This document shows positions 14,181-27,500 of a DNA stretch of 64,000 bases, one piece after another (the stretch's first letter is position 1; each line of letters begins with the position of its first letter). The stretch covers positions 1 to 64,000 of the forward strand of contig CAJNDS010000648.1 of the NCBI GenBank assembly GCA_905221605.1, read 5' to 3'. The DNA is from Symbiodinium natans (taxonomy: Eukaryota; Sar; Dinophyceae; Suessiales; Symbiodiniaceae). The notes under the pieces are model-generated. The model was not told the DNA's origin. It searched no databases and saw nothing but the letters and a program-made list of their open reading frames with translations. The position numbers and the translations under genes are program-made.

Positions 14181-14242
14181 GCCAAGTACTTTCTCTCTGT
14201 GGCCCGCGCTTGCGCGAAGGGAGGCGCCGAAGCCACTGAAGG
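14181..14242 (+). CDS. candidate exon, unknown protein
   Basis: After CAGCAG| a frame reads AKYFLSVARACAKGGAEATE, ending at a possible GA donor (GAAGG|GATCCT). Composition is that of an alpha-helical protein segment. Not assigned to a family. Confidence 0.4.
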
Positions 14243-14249
14243 GATCCTA

Positions 14250-14500
14250 GGGTTTCGGGTGTAGGGTTTAGCTAGGGTTTTGGGTTAAGGTTGTGGGTTT
14301 GCGTTTTGGGTTTAGGGTTTTGGGTTTTGGGTTTTGGGTTTCGGGTTCTGGGTTTTGGGTTTTGGGTTTTGGGTGTAGGGTTTTGGGGTTTTGGGTTTTG
14401 GGTTCTGGGTTCTGGGTTCTGGGTTTAGGGTTTTGGGTTTTGGGCTTTGGGTTTAGGGTTTGGGGTTTTGGGTTTTGGGCTTGGGGCTTTGGGTTTAGGG
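14250..14500 (+). repeat. degenerate GGGTTTTG / GGGTTCTG array
   Basis: Telomere-like heptamers and octamers in which A is often replaced by T. Open frames on both strands (Gly/Phe-rich or Pro/Asn-rich) are products of the repeat. Confidence 0.85.
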
Positions 14501-16080
14501 TTGCGGGGTCCTTGTTCTGCCACAAACCGGGCATCTCGGATTCGGGTGCAAGTTTTCCTAAGGCGTAGCTTCCCATGTCGGAGAACCTTGTGCCTTCTCC
14601 TTAGAAAGTTTCAAGAGGAGCAACGACTTGTCCCGGATTCCCTGGACCCCAGACCTGCAAGGTTTAGAGTATAGGGTTTGAGTATCAGTTTAGGGTGGCA
14701 GGTTTAGGGCTTAGGGCTTAGGGCTTAGAGTTGAGGGTTTAGGGTTTAGGGTTTAGGGTTGTAACACTGATGCCAAAGTATCCTAAATCCTAAGCCTCCT
14801 AAGGCACAGAACTCTTGCAAGGCCTCGGTCAAACACTCCAGATGAGAACCCCAAACCCCAAACCCTAAACCCTAAACCCTAAGCCCTAAACGCTCTAGGG
14901 GAAGCCAGAACTTCAACCACGCAACATGGTTTGCACGGTGCCAAAGTTTACGAAGTGCCAAGGCCCTACGAGATTTTGTAGGGTTTTGCGGTTTAGGGTT
15001 AAGGCTGACAAGAGTTTCGGGGAGAGGGTTTAGGTTAGAGTTCGGGTTGAGGGTTTAGGGTCTCGGGTTTACGGTTTATTAAACCACAGCACCCTCCAAG
15101 CACTCCAGCAACCCCTCCAGCCACCCCCCCGCCCTCCAGCCGGGGGCCTTGGCTGGAGGGGGTTTGGCTGGAGGGGGGGTTGGCTGGACCAAACCCTCAA
15201 CCCTAAACCCTCAACCCTAAACCCTAAACCCTAAACCCTAAACCCTAAACGGTAGTAGGAATTACCTGTTTCACGGTTTGGCAACGTGGGGTTTAGGGGA
15301 TTAGCTGAAGGAGGGCAAACATCCTGAAACTGCGACAGGATCAGCCCGTGGTGTCAGCAGAGAACCCGGCTCCAGGAGGGAGCCTCAGTTTGCTGAATCC
15401 ACCGACGTCAGTCGCATGTGATAAGTGTGGTTGAGGGTTGAGGGTTGAGGGTTGAGGGCTTAGGGTTTAGGGTTTCGGGTTTAGGGTCATTCGAGCTCAT
15501 TTGGGGTCCTGGTCTCTGGTAGTTTGGGGTTCGGGGTTTAGGGTTTAGGGTTTAGGGCTATTTGCTGCATGCTCGGCTCTTAGCCCTCACCCATCCTCTC
15601 CAAACACAAAAGAGGATGCAGGGTTTAGGGTTTAGGGTTCAGGGTTTAGGGTTTAGGGTCTTTCTACCCTGATAAAGACTTTTTTTGGGGGGGAGGGGGT
15701 CTTAAGCAAATAGTAGAGTTAGTAGAGCTGACAGTCGCGTTCAAAGGCGTTTGGCTCTGGCGCCAAGCGAACTTCGGACCCCATTGGCGCTGGACACAGG
15801 CATGTGAGTTCAGGGTTCTTTAGGGTTTAGGGTTCAGGGTTCAAGGTTTAGGGTTTAAGGTTTAGGGTTTAAGGTGTAAGGTTTAGGGTTTAAGGCGTTT
15901 AGTACTTACCAGCAAGACATGTCAAGACATCAGGTGAGGCCTGTAATGTTTCCTCGAATTTGAACATAAATGCACAGTAAACATCGCCATAACAATGGAA
16001 TAGTACAGTAGCCATGACTCATGGCAATTAACAGTAATCGAACAAGGGGGTTCGTGGGGGGTAGGTACCTGGGGAACAAC
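14500..16080. other. unique spacers among short telomere-like tracts
   Basis: Short TTTAGGG or CCCTAAA tracts alternate with 60-200-base unique spacers. A candidate exon at 15339-15418 (GACAG|GATCAG...) reads DQPVVSAENPAPGGSLSLLN and stays open to a stop near 15430. TTAAGCAAATAGTAG at 15702-15716 recurs near 17764 and, in a variant form, near 53658. Nothing else firm. Confidence 0.5.
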
Positions 16081-16192
16081 CCTAAACCCTAAACTAAACC
16101 CTAAACCCTAAACCCTAAACCCTAAACCCTAGATCCTAAACCCTAAACCCTAAACCCTAAACCCTAAACCCTAAACCCTAAACCCTAAACCT
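16080..16192 (-). repeat. interstitial telomere tract (CCCTAAA)n
   Basis: About 15 units with two point variants. It lies inside a stretch with gtaggtacctggggaac on the left and ttagggaaccttggg on the right; a similar arrangement occurs near 57755-57830, so the tract may have inserted in a dispersed element. Confidence 0.85.
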
Positions 16193-18490
16193 TAGGGAAT
16201 CTCAGGGGGAGCCTTAGGGACTAGTTAGTGGGGAGTATTAGGGAACCTTGGGTTGCATACCCCCCTTAAACCCTTTCAGGACAGTGTATATGAAGGGTTT
16301 AGGGTTTAGGGTTTAGGGTTTAGGGTCACTGTTATTGGTGAGTGTATGTAAGGTTCCTGTTTTAATATTGGTGAGTGTATATATTTGTTGGCCTTTTGGG
16401 GATACGAGGAATAGAAACCCTGCTCCGTATGAATTCAATCTGTGCCGGAGTGTCTTTTTGGGATTCTGGTGTCGCTAGGGCATCGGGATCCCCTCACCTT
16501 TCGCATACGGGGCTTAAGGCTCGGGGACTCAGCAACTTCAGGGGGACATTCACCCCTAAACCCCAAACCCCAAACGCCAAACCCCAAACCCTAAACCCTG
16601 AACCCTGAACCCTGAACCCTGAACCCTACCTCAAAAAGGCCCGAAGATCCCAATCACCTCATCATTCTCAAGTCCAAGCCCTCCAGCCCACGCCTCCGGC
16701 CAGGCACCCTTGCTATCCGAGCAAGTGGTTGCACAGAATGGCTTTGTCTTCAAGGACCCTGGTTTTGTGGGGAGGAAAATGAATTCTGAGGGCTAGGGTT
16801 GGGAGGGCTTGGGGGGCAACAGGCCCGACTTTCCGGTATTTTTTGTTGCAGGGGGGGAGAGTGCGTCCTAACTCTATCCTAAGATACCTTGCGCTTAAAC
16901 ACTCAACCCCAGCCCTAAACCCTAAAATGGCTTTGGAGTCTTGAAATCTTGGGGACATAGGGGTGGGGACCAGATGAACCCCAGTGTTTTGGTTTTAGGG
17001 TTTAGGGTTCAGGGTTTGGGCTTTGGGGTTTAGGGTTTAGGGCTTAGGGTTTAGGGTTTAGGGTTTAGGCAAATTGGGATCATATACCCTCTACAACACA
17101 GTAAACTCCAGAAAGTTGGAACATCCTTATCCCCGTACCCCAAAGGTATACAAAAGGGAAGCCGAGCTCTTTAGTCATCCATAAACCGTTTAGGGTTTAG
17201 GGTTTAGGGTTTAGGGTTTAGGGTTTAGGGTTTAGGGTTTAGGGTTTAGGGTTTAGGGTTTAGGGTTTACGGAACCATGTTCCAACTTTCGGGGGTTTAG
17301 GGTAATCCCTAGCAAGGCACCCTCATCCCAAGACCCGTCTAGGATCTTCGAGGACTCATATGGGTTTGCCTTTTTTTGGGATGGCTCAGGTTTAAGAAGG
17401 GCACACGGGTTGCACTCCCGCGAAACGTACCCCGTAACATACCCCGAAACATACCCCCGAAACATACCCCCGAAACATACCCCGCAACATACCCCCGAAA
17501 TTGCAGGTAAAGTAGCTCATGATGCCGCGAGACTTCGGATTTGTGCTACATGCCTCTCAATGGCACGCAGGAGCATGCCGCATGGGTGAGGTGGCTGGAA
17601 ACACATTGAGGACGCGTGAAATACGGCCAGGGCAAAATGTTTGTTGCTCTTCTTTGGCTTGCTTCTCAATCTACGAATTGCTTCAGAACCCCCCAGAGAG
17701 ATAACAATATTCTTCCTTATAAGGGCAATATAGAGATGATGAGTTCATAGTTTTTTGTGGGTTCTTAAGCAAATAGTAGCAATGTTGACGCCATGCGCCC
17801 GTCCTCGGCCGAGGGTTGCCTGGTTGCCTTTGTTGTAAGTCGTCACGGGTTCCGGAAAGTTTTGGGGTTATATGTTTGTTGTGTTTAGGGTTCTGGGTTT
17901 AAGCCTGACGAGGGAGGCTTTAGTTGGCTTGGGGCTCAGTTGGTTTTGTGACTACAATCAAGGGACTAAAGGAGGAAGGGGTGATTTAGGGGTTATTTGG
18001 AGGTTACTTTGGTACATAGGGACCATATAAGGTATATATATATATATATTTATTTGTGCATATATTGGGCTTTTATAGGGGAATTAGAGTAAGGCTCCCT
18101 TCTTGGGGTCCTTCCTTCTTCCCCTCAATGCGATAGATCCACCCTCGTTTTCTGAAGCCGATGCGTTTTTAAGCAGCGATGCTTCCTGCCGACGCGGTCT
18201 CAAACAGCGCTGTTGCCGCAGCCATGTTGTGACTCAACCTTTCTTCTGCAGAGGGTCGTCAGGACCATCAAGTCGCACCAAACAACGCCTCCTTGGTCCC
18301 CCAAATTGCCAAAACAGCAACATGTCCCCCTTACTGACCTGCTCTGTGGCAAAGGGGTTTTAACGGGTTGCCAGGGGTGGCTCTCGAGCTTTTCGGAGTC
18401 CGGGTATAGGGTTCAGGGTTCAGGGTTTAGGGTTTAGGGTTTAGGGTTCCTTCAGCCATTTGACCTAAGACCCTTGGTTCTCGTGCCCAC
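16193..18490. other. repeat-rich spacer upstream of the DUF3421-family gene
   Basis: Telomere tracts (17188-17270 is the longest), a GAAACATACCCC repeat at about 17425-17500, and an AT run near 18037. Open frames at 16375-16608, 17519-17704 and 18103-18363 show no recognisable domain. No promoter can be defined; dinoflagellate genes seldom show a TATA box. Confidence 0.4.
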
Positions 18491-18491
18491 C

Positions 18492-18587
18492 ATGACGGCG
18501 CCTTCCTGGATTCAGATCTCGCGCGGGGATGCCTTACCGGAGCACGCCTTGGCTGTGGGAACTTATGCCCTTGACGGCATGGTCTAT
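18492..18587 (+). CDS. DUF3421-family gene, exon 1
   Basis: 32 codons from ATG; contains GDALPEHALAVGTYALDGMV. Donor GC (TAT|GCGCCT), phase 0. Confidence 0.6.
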
Positions 18588-21500
18588 GCGCCTTTGCTTC
18601 AGTTTCTGCCATAGGCTATACCCTAAACCCTAAACCCCAAAGCCTCTGTTTCCCTTGGGCTCTACTGGGCTCTTCTGTTTTTGAGCTATATGAGGCTTTA
18701 GGGCTATGTCTATGTTGCATGCGAAAAAAACGACGAGTGGGTCATATAAGGCTCCTTTCTAGCGGGACTGCCTGTTGTGGTTACTGTTGTTATTGTTCGT
18801 ATTCTTGCGATTGTTATCACTTTTATTATTATTGGCATTGGCATTCTTATTGTTAGTACTACTGTTACGTTTACTGCCATGACTATTGTTCTTACTATTG
18901 CTATTCTTGCAAATGTCTTCGAAATGAAGGTCGTCGTAATCCCACGAGTCGAATTCATCTCTCGCTCGGTCCGAGTTCATTCTCGCTTCCTCCATAAAAA
19001 GGTCCAATTCTGCTATGCTTGTGGGTTTCGGATTGGGTTTCTTCTTCGATCTTTGCAATCCACGCAGGTCCGCACGCAGTTCTGGCCACGTGCTTGCGAC
19101 CCCAAACCCGAAACCGCGTGATCAGTTTAACCCGGGTTTCGGGTTTAGGGTTTAGGGATGAGGTCCCTTTGCCACTCGGGGGTCGTCGGGTTTGGGATCC
19201 TGGAGTTTTGGGTTTAGCGAGAGTGTTGGGCCCTTTTGGGGCTTGTGGGTTTAGGGTTAAGGGTTTTGGGTTGTTGGTCTTCGCTTTGGGTCTTTGGGCC
19301 TTTGGGCATGGTGAATGACATCAGGTGGGCCGTCTGAATGGCGAAGTGGGGAAGATCAACCTCAAGGAAACTGCAACTGGGTTTAGAACCCTAAACCCTA
19401 AGCCCTAAATCCTAAACCCGGGGGGGGTTAGGGGTTTAGAGCCCCAAACCCTAAGCCCTAAATCCTAAACCCGGCGGGGTTAGGGGGGTAGTGTCGCAGC
19501 TTTTGTGGCGGAGTTGCTGTCTCTTTGGGGTGTAGGGTTTGGGGAGCATGTGGGTCCTAGAGCTCATCTCCATATGGGGCAACTACCTAGGCCACGTCTG
19601 GGAGCTAGGGTTCAGGGTTTAGGGTTGAGGGTTTAGGACTTTTAGGGTTTAGGGTTCAGGGTTTAGGGTTGAGGGTTCAGGGTTTAGGGTTTAGGGTTCA
19701 GGATTTACAGGGTTTAGGGTGGCTTTATAGGGTTTAGGGTTTAGGTTTAGGGTTAGGGCGCATGGACTTTCTCGAGTGTGCTTGACAGTTGAAGGTGGGG
19801 GGGGCTCTGGCCAGGTCCGAGATAAAATTGTTTCTCAGCCGGTGGCAGGAAGATTGTCGATAACTGTCAGACTGTGCCAGTTCCCTAAACCCTAAACCCT
19901 AAACCCTAAACCCTAGACCCTAAACCCTAAACCCTAAGCCCTAAACCCTAAACCCTAAACCCTAAACCCTAAACCCTAAACCCTAAACCCTAATTAAGTG
20001 GAACTTTAGTCTCCTCCTGCTACCATTTCCCCCCCAACCGCCGCCCCGTACTTAGTATGAGCTGGGGCTCCATATCGCGGCCCAACATCTTTCCGAAGTG
20101 GAAGATGTCCGAGCCCCCCCAACAAAAGCCCTGTGAAAGGATGGGAAGATGTGGAACTTCCGTGCCCATCACCAATCTCACTCATACAGCGCCGAAATCT
20201 TGACCTGCCCATCAGCCTACAAGTGGGTGCCACTGACACTTGGGCGCTTTGAGGGTCTCCGGGTTTTGGGGTTTACCCGTGGGCCTATAAACCCTAAACC
20301 CAAAATCCCTTATCAATCCGTAAACCCTCAACCCTCAACCCGAAGCAAGCAAGCGCGCGCGGGGGTTTATAGGGCTTGAAGTTCATGGGGGGTTTGTAGG
20401 GTTTGTATGGTTTATAAGGTTCGGGTGTTTGTTTAGGGTTTCCAGGGTTCATAGGGTTCAAAGGGTCTGTGAGGTTAATAGGCTTTAAGGGTTTGTGGGG
20501 GTTAGAGGGGTTAAAGCGTAGGGCTTATAGGGTTTGTGCTGTCTACAGGGTTTTGGGAGTTAGGGCTTCTCTAGGCAAAGCTTAGGGTTTAGAGGGTCTG
20601 GGGTTTTGAAAAACCACGTGCCACCTTACAGCATCAAGTGTATTGTGACTTCCCAAGTCTATGCACTCCAGGGACAATCGAGAATCCCATATGACCCAAC
20701 TTTTTCGGGGTACGTCGGGCAGATACATACGTGACCTCCACTTCCTGGACCCCCTCTACCCTAAACCCTAAACCCTAAACAGGCCCTAAACCCCCTAAAA
20801 CCTAAACCCTAAACCCTAAACCCCAGCTCAGGAACAAGGGCGATCCTCTCCCGCCCTACGCCGTCAAGGGTGGGGACACACCCACGGATGGCGTGGTCTT
20901 CGTGGGCCACTCAAACCTTGCCTGGGCCTTGGAACATGGCTGTTGAAAGGGTTCTTTTCGGGTTTAGGGTTTAGGATTTAGGGTTTAGGCTTTGGGGTGT
21001 AGGGTTTTGAGGGTCTGCGTGGGCGACTGAAACCTTGACTGGGCCTTGGAACATTTGGGTCGGCGGTCTTGAGGTTTAGGATTTATAGGGTTTAGAGTTT
21101 AGGGTTCAGGGTTCGGGGTTTAGGGTTTAGGGTTTAGGGTTTAGGGTTTAGGGTTCAGGGCTCAGGGTTCAGGGTTCAGGGTTCAGGGTTCAGGGTTGGG
21201 AAGAGCAGGAATGCAAACTCCACCAATAGCAAGAAACTCGAGGAGAGCGGCCCTAAACTTTGCATACCCGAGCCCTAGACCCTGACCCCTACACCCTACA
21301 CCCTAAACCCTAAACCCTAAACCCTAAACCCTAAACCCTAAACCCTAAACCCTAAACCCTAAACTATGCCCGGCATTCCTTTGAGTCTCGGGCTCGGAGC
21401 TTAAGAAACTCAGCCGAGATTCTCCATCGGCTCCTCCAATCCCGACTACGCAAACGTTCCTACCCGAATAAGGCTTTTTTTTTATGGCAGCCATGCGCAT

Positions 21501-24500
21501 GCAAGTGCTTTGGCGTGTCTTTTGAACAAGTGGGGGCAGCGCGTCGGCACAGATTCCAGGAAAGACAGGAAGAGGGGGTCCCTATTAAGGAGGTCTAAGA
21601 AGTCTTGCCTTTGCTCCTCCGTGTTTATGCGGTTTAGCCTTATGTATTCTTTAAGCACCGGTAATGCATACTCGGTATTGAGTTCCAGCCAATATCTTTG
21701 GGGATGTCCTCTGTGTGAAGACTTCGTGAATTTGATCCTATCTTTACAACCCGGAGAGTATACTACATGGTGCACCGGATTGTTGGGCGGTGTAGCCAAG
21801 CTGTTTGCCAATTGCTTTAACTGGGCAGAGGTCAAAATTTGGGATGGTAACGTGGGGCGGCCAGCTAGTGTCCATACCCTTCGATTCGAGATGTGAGAAT
21901 AATATGAGTCCTTGACTCCTAGTGCTCTCCGAAGATATTTGTGGTACCATGCATCTATGGTCTTTAGGTGCTTAATTTCCAGAGTAAGCGTATCCAATCC
22001 GTACAGTAATGTAGGCAAGACTATGGCATGGAAGATTCTAGTTTTAGTTCTAGAATTGATGCGTGACCTCCAGAAATGCTGGAGTTTGATGTAGGAAATG
22101 TGCGCCTTGGCTTTACGAGCTTCTATGGCATGCTTAGTGGCCTTGTCCCATGTAACCTGAGAGCCTAAATATTTAGTGTCAGTGGTTATGGGAACCGGGG
22201 AGCCATCGGCAAAGTATAGGACCTGGGGGGCGTCGGCGTTGTACTCCAGAGAGACTGTTTTTCTTTGTTCAGAAGCATCCCGTATAGGGTGGCTTCTACC
22301 TCAATTGCTTTAAGTATGTCGTTCATTTGTGGCTTTGTAACCGAAATGAGAAGCGTGTCATCAGCGTATTCTAGATCGTATACTGGTTTGCCTACCGACC
22401 AGGAGTTAGTGGGGGTGCCATGTATACGGAGCCTGCGGTCTACATCAGAGAAAAGCACTGTCATAACCATGATAAATAAATACGGGCTTAGGGGGCAACC
22501 TTGCCGAATACCGGTGTGCGGTGTAGCCTTGGCGGTGTCCCCGAAGGGGCCTCGCGTATAGAATGTCTGGTTGGTGTAAAGATCTCTAATAATGTCGACA
22601 TATTGGCGGTGTACTCCAAGGCGCTCCAGTGCTATGATCATAGAATCATGATCAACTTTGTCGAACGCCATTCTCCAATCTAGGAATAGCAGCTGAAAGG
22701 GAGAGCCTGTTTTCAGCGCTAGGTCTTGCAATCTGCGTAGGACGAACAGTGGTTGTTGCGTGGATCTATTAGCCCTAAAACCAAATTGGGTGCTCCGAAG
22801 CTGATGATCGTGCGCTTTGGCCAATCTTTTTTGAAGTAATGCCGCGTAGATCTTATAGAAAGTATTTAGCAAGGAAATTGGCCTATAATTAGCAGGGTCA
22901 GAATCCGAACCTTTACCTTTATAAATACTAACGATAAGAGCCTCTTTCCACTCTTGGGGAACTGTTGCGCTACTGAAACATTCGTTGAACATTTCCAATA
23001 GCTGTTGTTCCCCGATGTAGTCCAGAAGTAGCACCAGCTCATTGTGAATGTTATCTGGACCAGGCGCTTTAGCCTTTCGTAATTGCTTGATAACGTCGGA
23101 AAGTTCTATCAGGGTGAAGGGTGGGGGCGGTGTAGCCGAGGGCGCGTATAAAGAGGGTGACTCCCGTAATAATTCTCTTTCTTCTGCCGTGACCGTGGTG
23201 GGACCCCATTGTACATTGGCGAGGTGGTCTGCAAACGCCTCGTGCTGTTTATCCCAAGGTACCGGCCGACCTTCCTTTTTTAGCCTGGATTTTCGTTCTC
23301 TAAATCCCGTTTTCATTTTACGGAGGTTCCGCCAAAGCGCTTGCGACCCCTGATTATGGGATTGCAGGACCTGATCCCTGAGCCATTGGCGTTTTACTTT
23401 GCGGGCTTGCGTTTTGAGCCTTTTGTATTCCTGAGTGGCCTGAGGGTCTCCATGTAATCTGCGCTGTTTTACTGCTTCGATGTCCGCTGCGAGTGTTGGA
23501 GTAATCCAGCACGTCCTGGGTTTGACCGGCAGTTTAGCGAATGTATTCTCTGCCGCCGTCAATAGGGCCTGTGAGATGCGGTCCGGCGCGTTTTTGATGA
23601 CGGGGAGGGGGGCTTGTGCGTCCGCCAAAGGGAGGTTAGTAGGGGTGAGGTAGAAGTGTTGTTCAGCACGGCCACCTATCCGTACACCATCTCGTTTTGC
23701 TTGTCCTGCAAGTGCATCCGCCATGTCATTATATTCTTGTCCTGAGTGGCCTTTAACCCAGGTCCATTTGATTGTTGTTCTGGCCTTTAGCAGGGAATAA
23801 ATACGCTTGGCGGAGTAGACCATGGCTTTGTGCCTAGTCGGGCGAAATGCTCCTGTAACCATGCCTTCCACCCACTTACTGTCGAAGCAGAATGTAACGG
23901 TGGGAGGGATAGGGTCCATCGACAGTAAATACAACGCTGCTTCCATCCATGCGGACAATTCTCCGGTATTGTTACTACCTACCACCGCTCCTAGTGAAAA
24001 AGGCGAAGTACCCGTAACTACCGGTCCCCTGGCTCTGTGCGTGGGGACTCCATTTATTACCGTAACGAAACCCCAACCGGCTGGCGTTGTACTGGTGCAT
24101 TTACCTCTCGAACCTGAACCATCGGTATAAACTTCTACTGGCGGCGCAGGTTTTGGCGGTGTAGCCTCGGTATCTTCTAGATATAGTGCGTTCCTAAATT
24201 CGTTGTTGAACTTCTCGCGCTGTTGTCTGGTGGCGTTGTACTCCAGGGGGGGGGTCTGGGTTGCCTCTGCCTACGTGCCCCTAGCCGGACGCTGAGCTCT
24301 GTAAGAAGTAGGTAATGATCGCTTGGAAAACCTGTATTGTGTACAGCTTTTACTGTTCGGATCGTGGGGAGCCATTTCCTAGGGGTAATCAGTCTGTCCA
24401 AGCTTTGAAAGCGAACAGGGTCTATGTGCGGTGTAGCCAGTTTATTGGGAGGGAGGGTATCTAAACCCAGGAACGCTCGAATCTCCGAAACCAGCGAAAG

Positions 24501-27500
24501 CTGATCCGACTCTGGCAAGGGGAGCGTGGCAAAACGATCCCACATTTGTAGAAGAATTAGGGGGTCGAGAATGAACTGGTCCCAGTTGTCCGGAGGCGAG
24601 AATTTATCCCTGTAGGTGACATGCTTGGTCAGGTTGGACTGTTTAAAGGATAAAGCGTCTGCAAATCCGAGGGATTTTAACAAAGAAGTGTAGAATGTGC
24701 GGTTGGAGTGCGTTTTAGTGTTGGCAGCGAGTTTGCCCTTACCGTAGATATGAGGCCCCAAAAAATCCTGCTCAGCAGAAAACCTACCTTGTAACCTGAC
24801 GTTGTAGTCTCCTACCACGTAAACCGGCTCAGGTTGTGGAATTGTTGTTAGGATGTCTTCCAGCATGTTCCAGAATGGGGTCTTACGCTCCTCCTCCTGC
24901 GATTTGTCGTGTGGGGCATATACCCCAATAATATGAATGGAGCCTGATTTGGATGAGATGATAATTTGTAAGATACGAGAAGTGTGTTGAATGATGTTGC
25001 TAATATGAGGAACCATTTTTGGCGATATGACCGCTGTGACCCCTGACCATTTATCCTTGTTGTTGCCATTAACCACAAAAAGGTAGCCCTGACTTTGGAA
25101 TGAGTAGTATGACTTAGAGTGGGTTTCCGTTAACATCAAAACGTCGAGGTGCTGTGTATGCATGAGAGCGAGGACCTCTTGATGCTTAAAGAGTTCAGCC
25201 ATTCCCTGAACATTTTGTGCGCCTATGCGAAGAGAAGAACCATAAGCTACGGGCGGTGTAGCCATTAGCTTTGTGGTCTTTCCCTTCCTGACTCCAATTG
25301 CCGATTGTCGAAGAACGAGCCTACGAAAATTTCCGGCATTGGTTGTCTTCCTGTCTTTCCCATGATCTGCTTTCAAGGGAACCCTTCCCTTTACCAGGTT
25401 GTTTCCCGTGTTCCCTGGCAATATGTTAGCCCTAAAGGACCCCCGCCACTGACGATAATATCGTCTACGTAGACAGCGAGCCCCGGGTCCCCGACCTAAA
25501 AGAGCTTTGGCGGGAAGGGGTGGGGACAAACACTCTTCGTTAACCACCGGAGTGGCACCCGGCAAGCCTCGTTGAGGCGGTGTAGGCTTACTAGCAAGAA
25601 TGAAAGTATTCTTTAAATTCACTGAATTCCCAGTGCCCTTGGAAACTTTCTGCCCGACCCCTTCAGGGTAAGGCTGGGTGTGGGTGGGGTGGAGGGTAGG
25701 GGAACCAAGCGGGTGACAGCCCGTCTTGTTTTGAACAAAACGGCGTTTTGGCTTGGTAACCTTTTTGGAGAAGGAAATCTTGAGTCCCTCTTGATTTCTG
25801 AAACATGTTCTTCGCCCTGTTCGTGGCGGTGTAGCTCGGGGGTTTAGGGTGGGGAGCTCCTCTGGGATAGGGGATTTGGGCTGCCGATGTGCTAAGAGAA
25901 ACGCTCTTGAAAGTTTCAGCCCAGGCAGGGGAGTGGGGTTGGGAGGTATGAGATCATTGAGGGAGATCTCTACTCTAGTTGCGGTGTTACCGTTGAGGGT
26001 ATGCATCAGACGGTTAAGTGTTCTTTGGAGTACGCCTAGATAGTCAATGGTATACCCCAACCTAAGAAATCCCTGACCCGGCGGTGTAGCCTGTGCTGTG
26101 TTCTCTGTTCTTTTTGTTCTGCAAGATCTTGCGGAGCGGCAGATCATTGTTGCGGAGCGTGCCATGGTGGAAAAGGCTCCGAAAACGGCCAGGGCATCCA
26201 GGACTACAATTAAGGGGTTATGGCGGTGTGGACAGGTATAGTAGAAAACTGTAATTGCTGCTATTAGATGCAAAAGGAGTGCCCTAGATAGGTGGGGACA
26301 GGCGGGTTGTTTGTGACGCTTCTTACCCCTAAACTGTGATCTACGAAGAGGACTCCTATCCCAACCAATGCATCTACTGGTGAGGTGGGGTTCCTGGAAT
26401 CTGCTGGGCGTTTTACCCAGGAAGGAAAAGGCGCTACCTCCCTGTCTCTTAAAGGCAGCCGTGCTCAACCCGTACCCGCGGCGCAGTCTGTGTTGAGAAA
26501 ATTCAAAGGTGGGCAGACGCAGCCTTAAATGGGGGATTAGGGCGGTGTAGTCCGGGGAGCACTGGACTGCAAAATTTAAACATGCAAAAGGCGCTGAGGC
26601 CATACCCGCAATGCTGTATCGACCCCGTCACTTGCCTCTACCCTTGCCGGGGCCTGGCTCAGAGGGCGCGGGTCCTTGCGGAAGATTGGCTCCCGCCGCT
26701 GGCGGTGTAACCACGGGAGCCCCCTCAAAAGTTCCGGCCTGGTAGTTCCCCACCTTATGCTGTGGGGCAGCTACCTTATCGCAATATTCATCCCAACAAT
26801 AGCTGACAGCATCAACTTTGCTGATGGTCATGGGGATCGGGAAGGGATTCATGGCCGAATTATAGATAAACGGCGCGCTCCAGTGGCGCTGCGATTTACC
26901 CAGGGAAATACCCTTCGAGGAACCTTTGGCTCCGAGGGCTGCCTGGGTGAAAACTTGCTTCTCGGTGACGTCCAACTCGTGCTGAACTCCAAAGGTCAGC
27001 TGGTTCCAGCAGTGGGCCCAGAGGTTTTCCTCGTCCCCATGCGGCGGTTTAGCTGACATGAGGTCGAACAACTCCGCGTCCACTTCGAGGAGGCCACGTA
27101 GCTCACCACTCTGCTCGTAGTACGTCATCCGGGCCCAAGCGTGGGCTTGGGGGTTGAACTCCTTCGTGGCGGCGGGCTTCATGACTGTCAGCGTGCGCCA
27201 AAGGATGACGATGGGCTCCGGCGTTGTACCCTGCACCTCCGAGGAGCGGTTTATCACAGTGAGTGCCACCCGCAATGGGAGCTCAAGCTTGCGCTGGAAC
27301 TGCGGTGAGGCTGCGGTAACCCGGATGTGGTGCTGCTTGACGGGCGTTTTAGCGTCCTTGTACAGAGGGCATCCGGCTCCACCACCGTAGGCGTCAACGA
27401 AGGCCTTGCGACACGAGAAGTCCTTGAACTGCAGCATTGTCACCGTAGACCACGCGTGTGGGCCTGCTGGCGGTGTAGACGGCTCCACTGCGAGGGCAGA

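Noticed and set aside
14268-14576. About 100-codon frames on both strands rich in Pro/Asn/Lys or Gly/Phe/Val
   Set aside because: Translation of degenerate telomere-like repeats.
18759-19058. Minus-strand 99-codon Asn-rich gene
   Set aside because: Not accepted as a gene: half is low-complexity, it lies antisense in an intron and no domain is recognisable. Recorded only as a low-complexity stretch.
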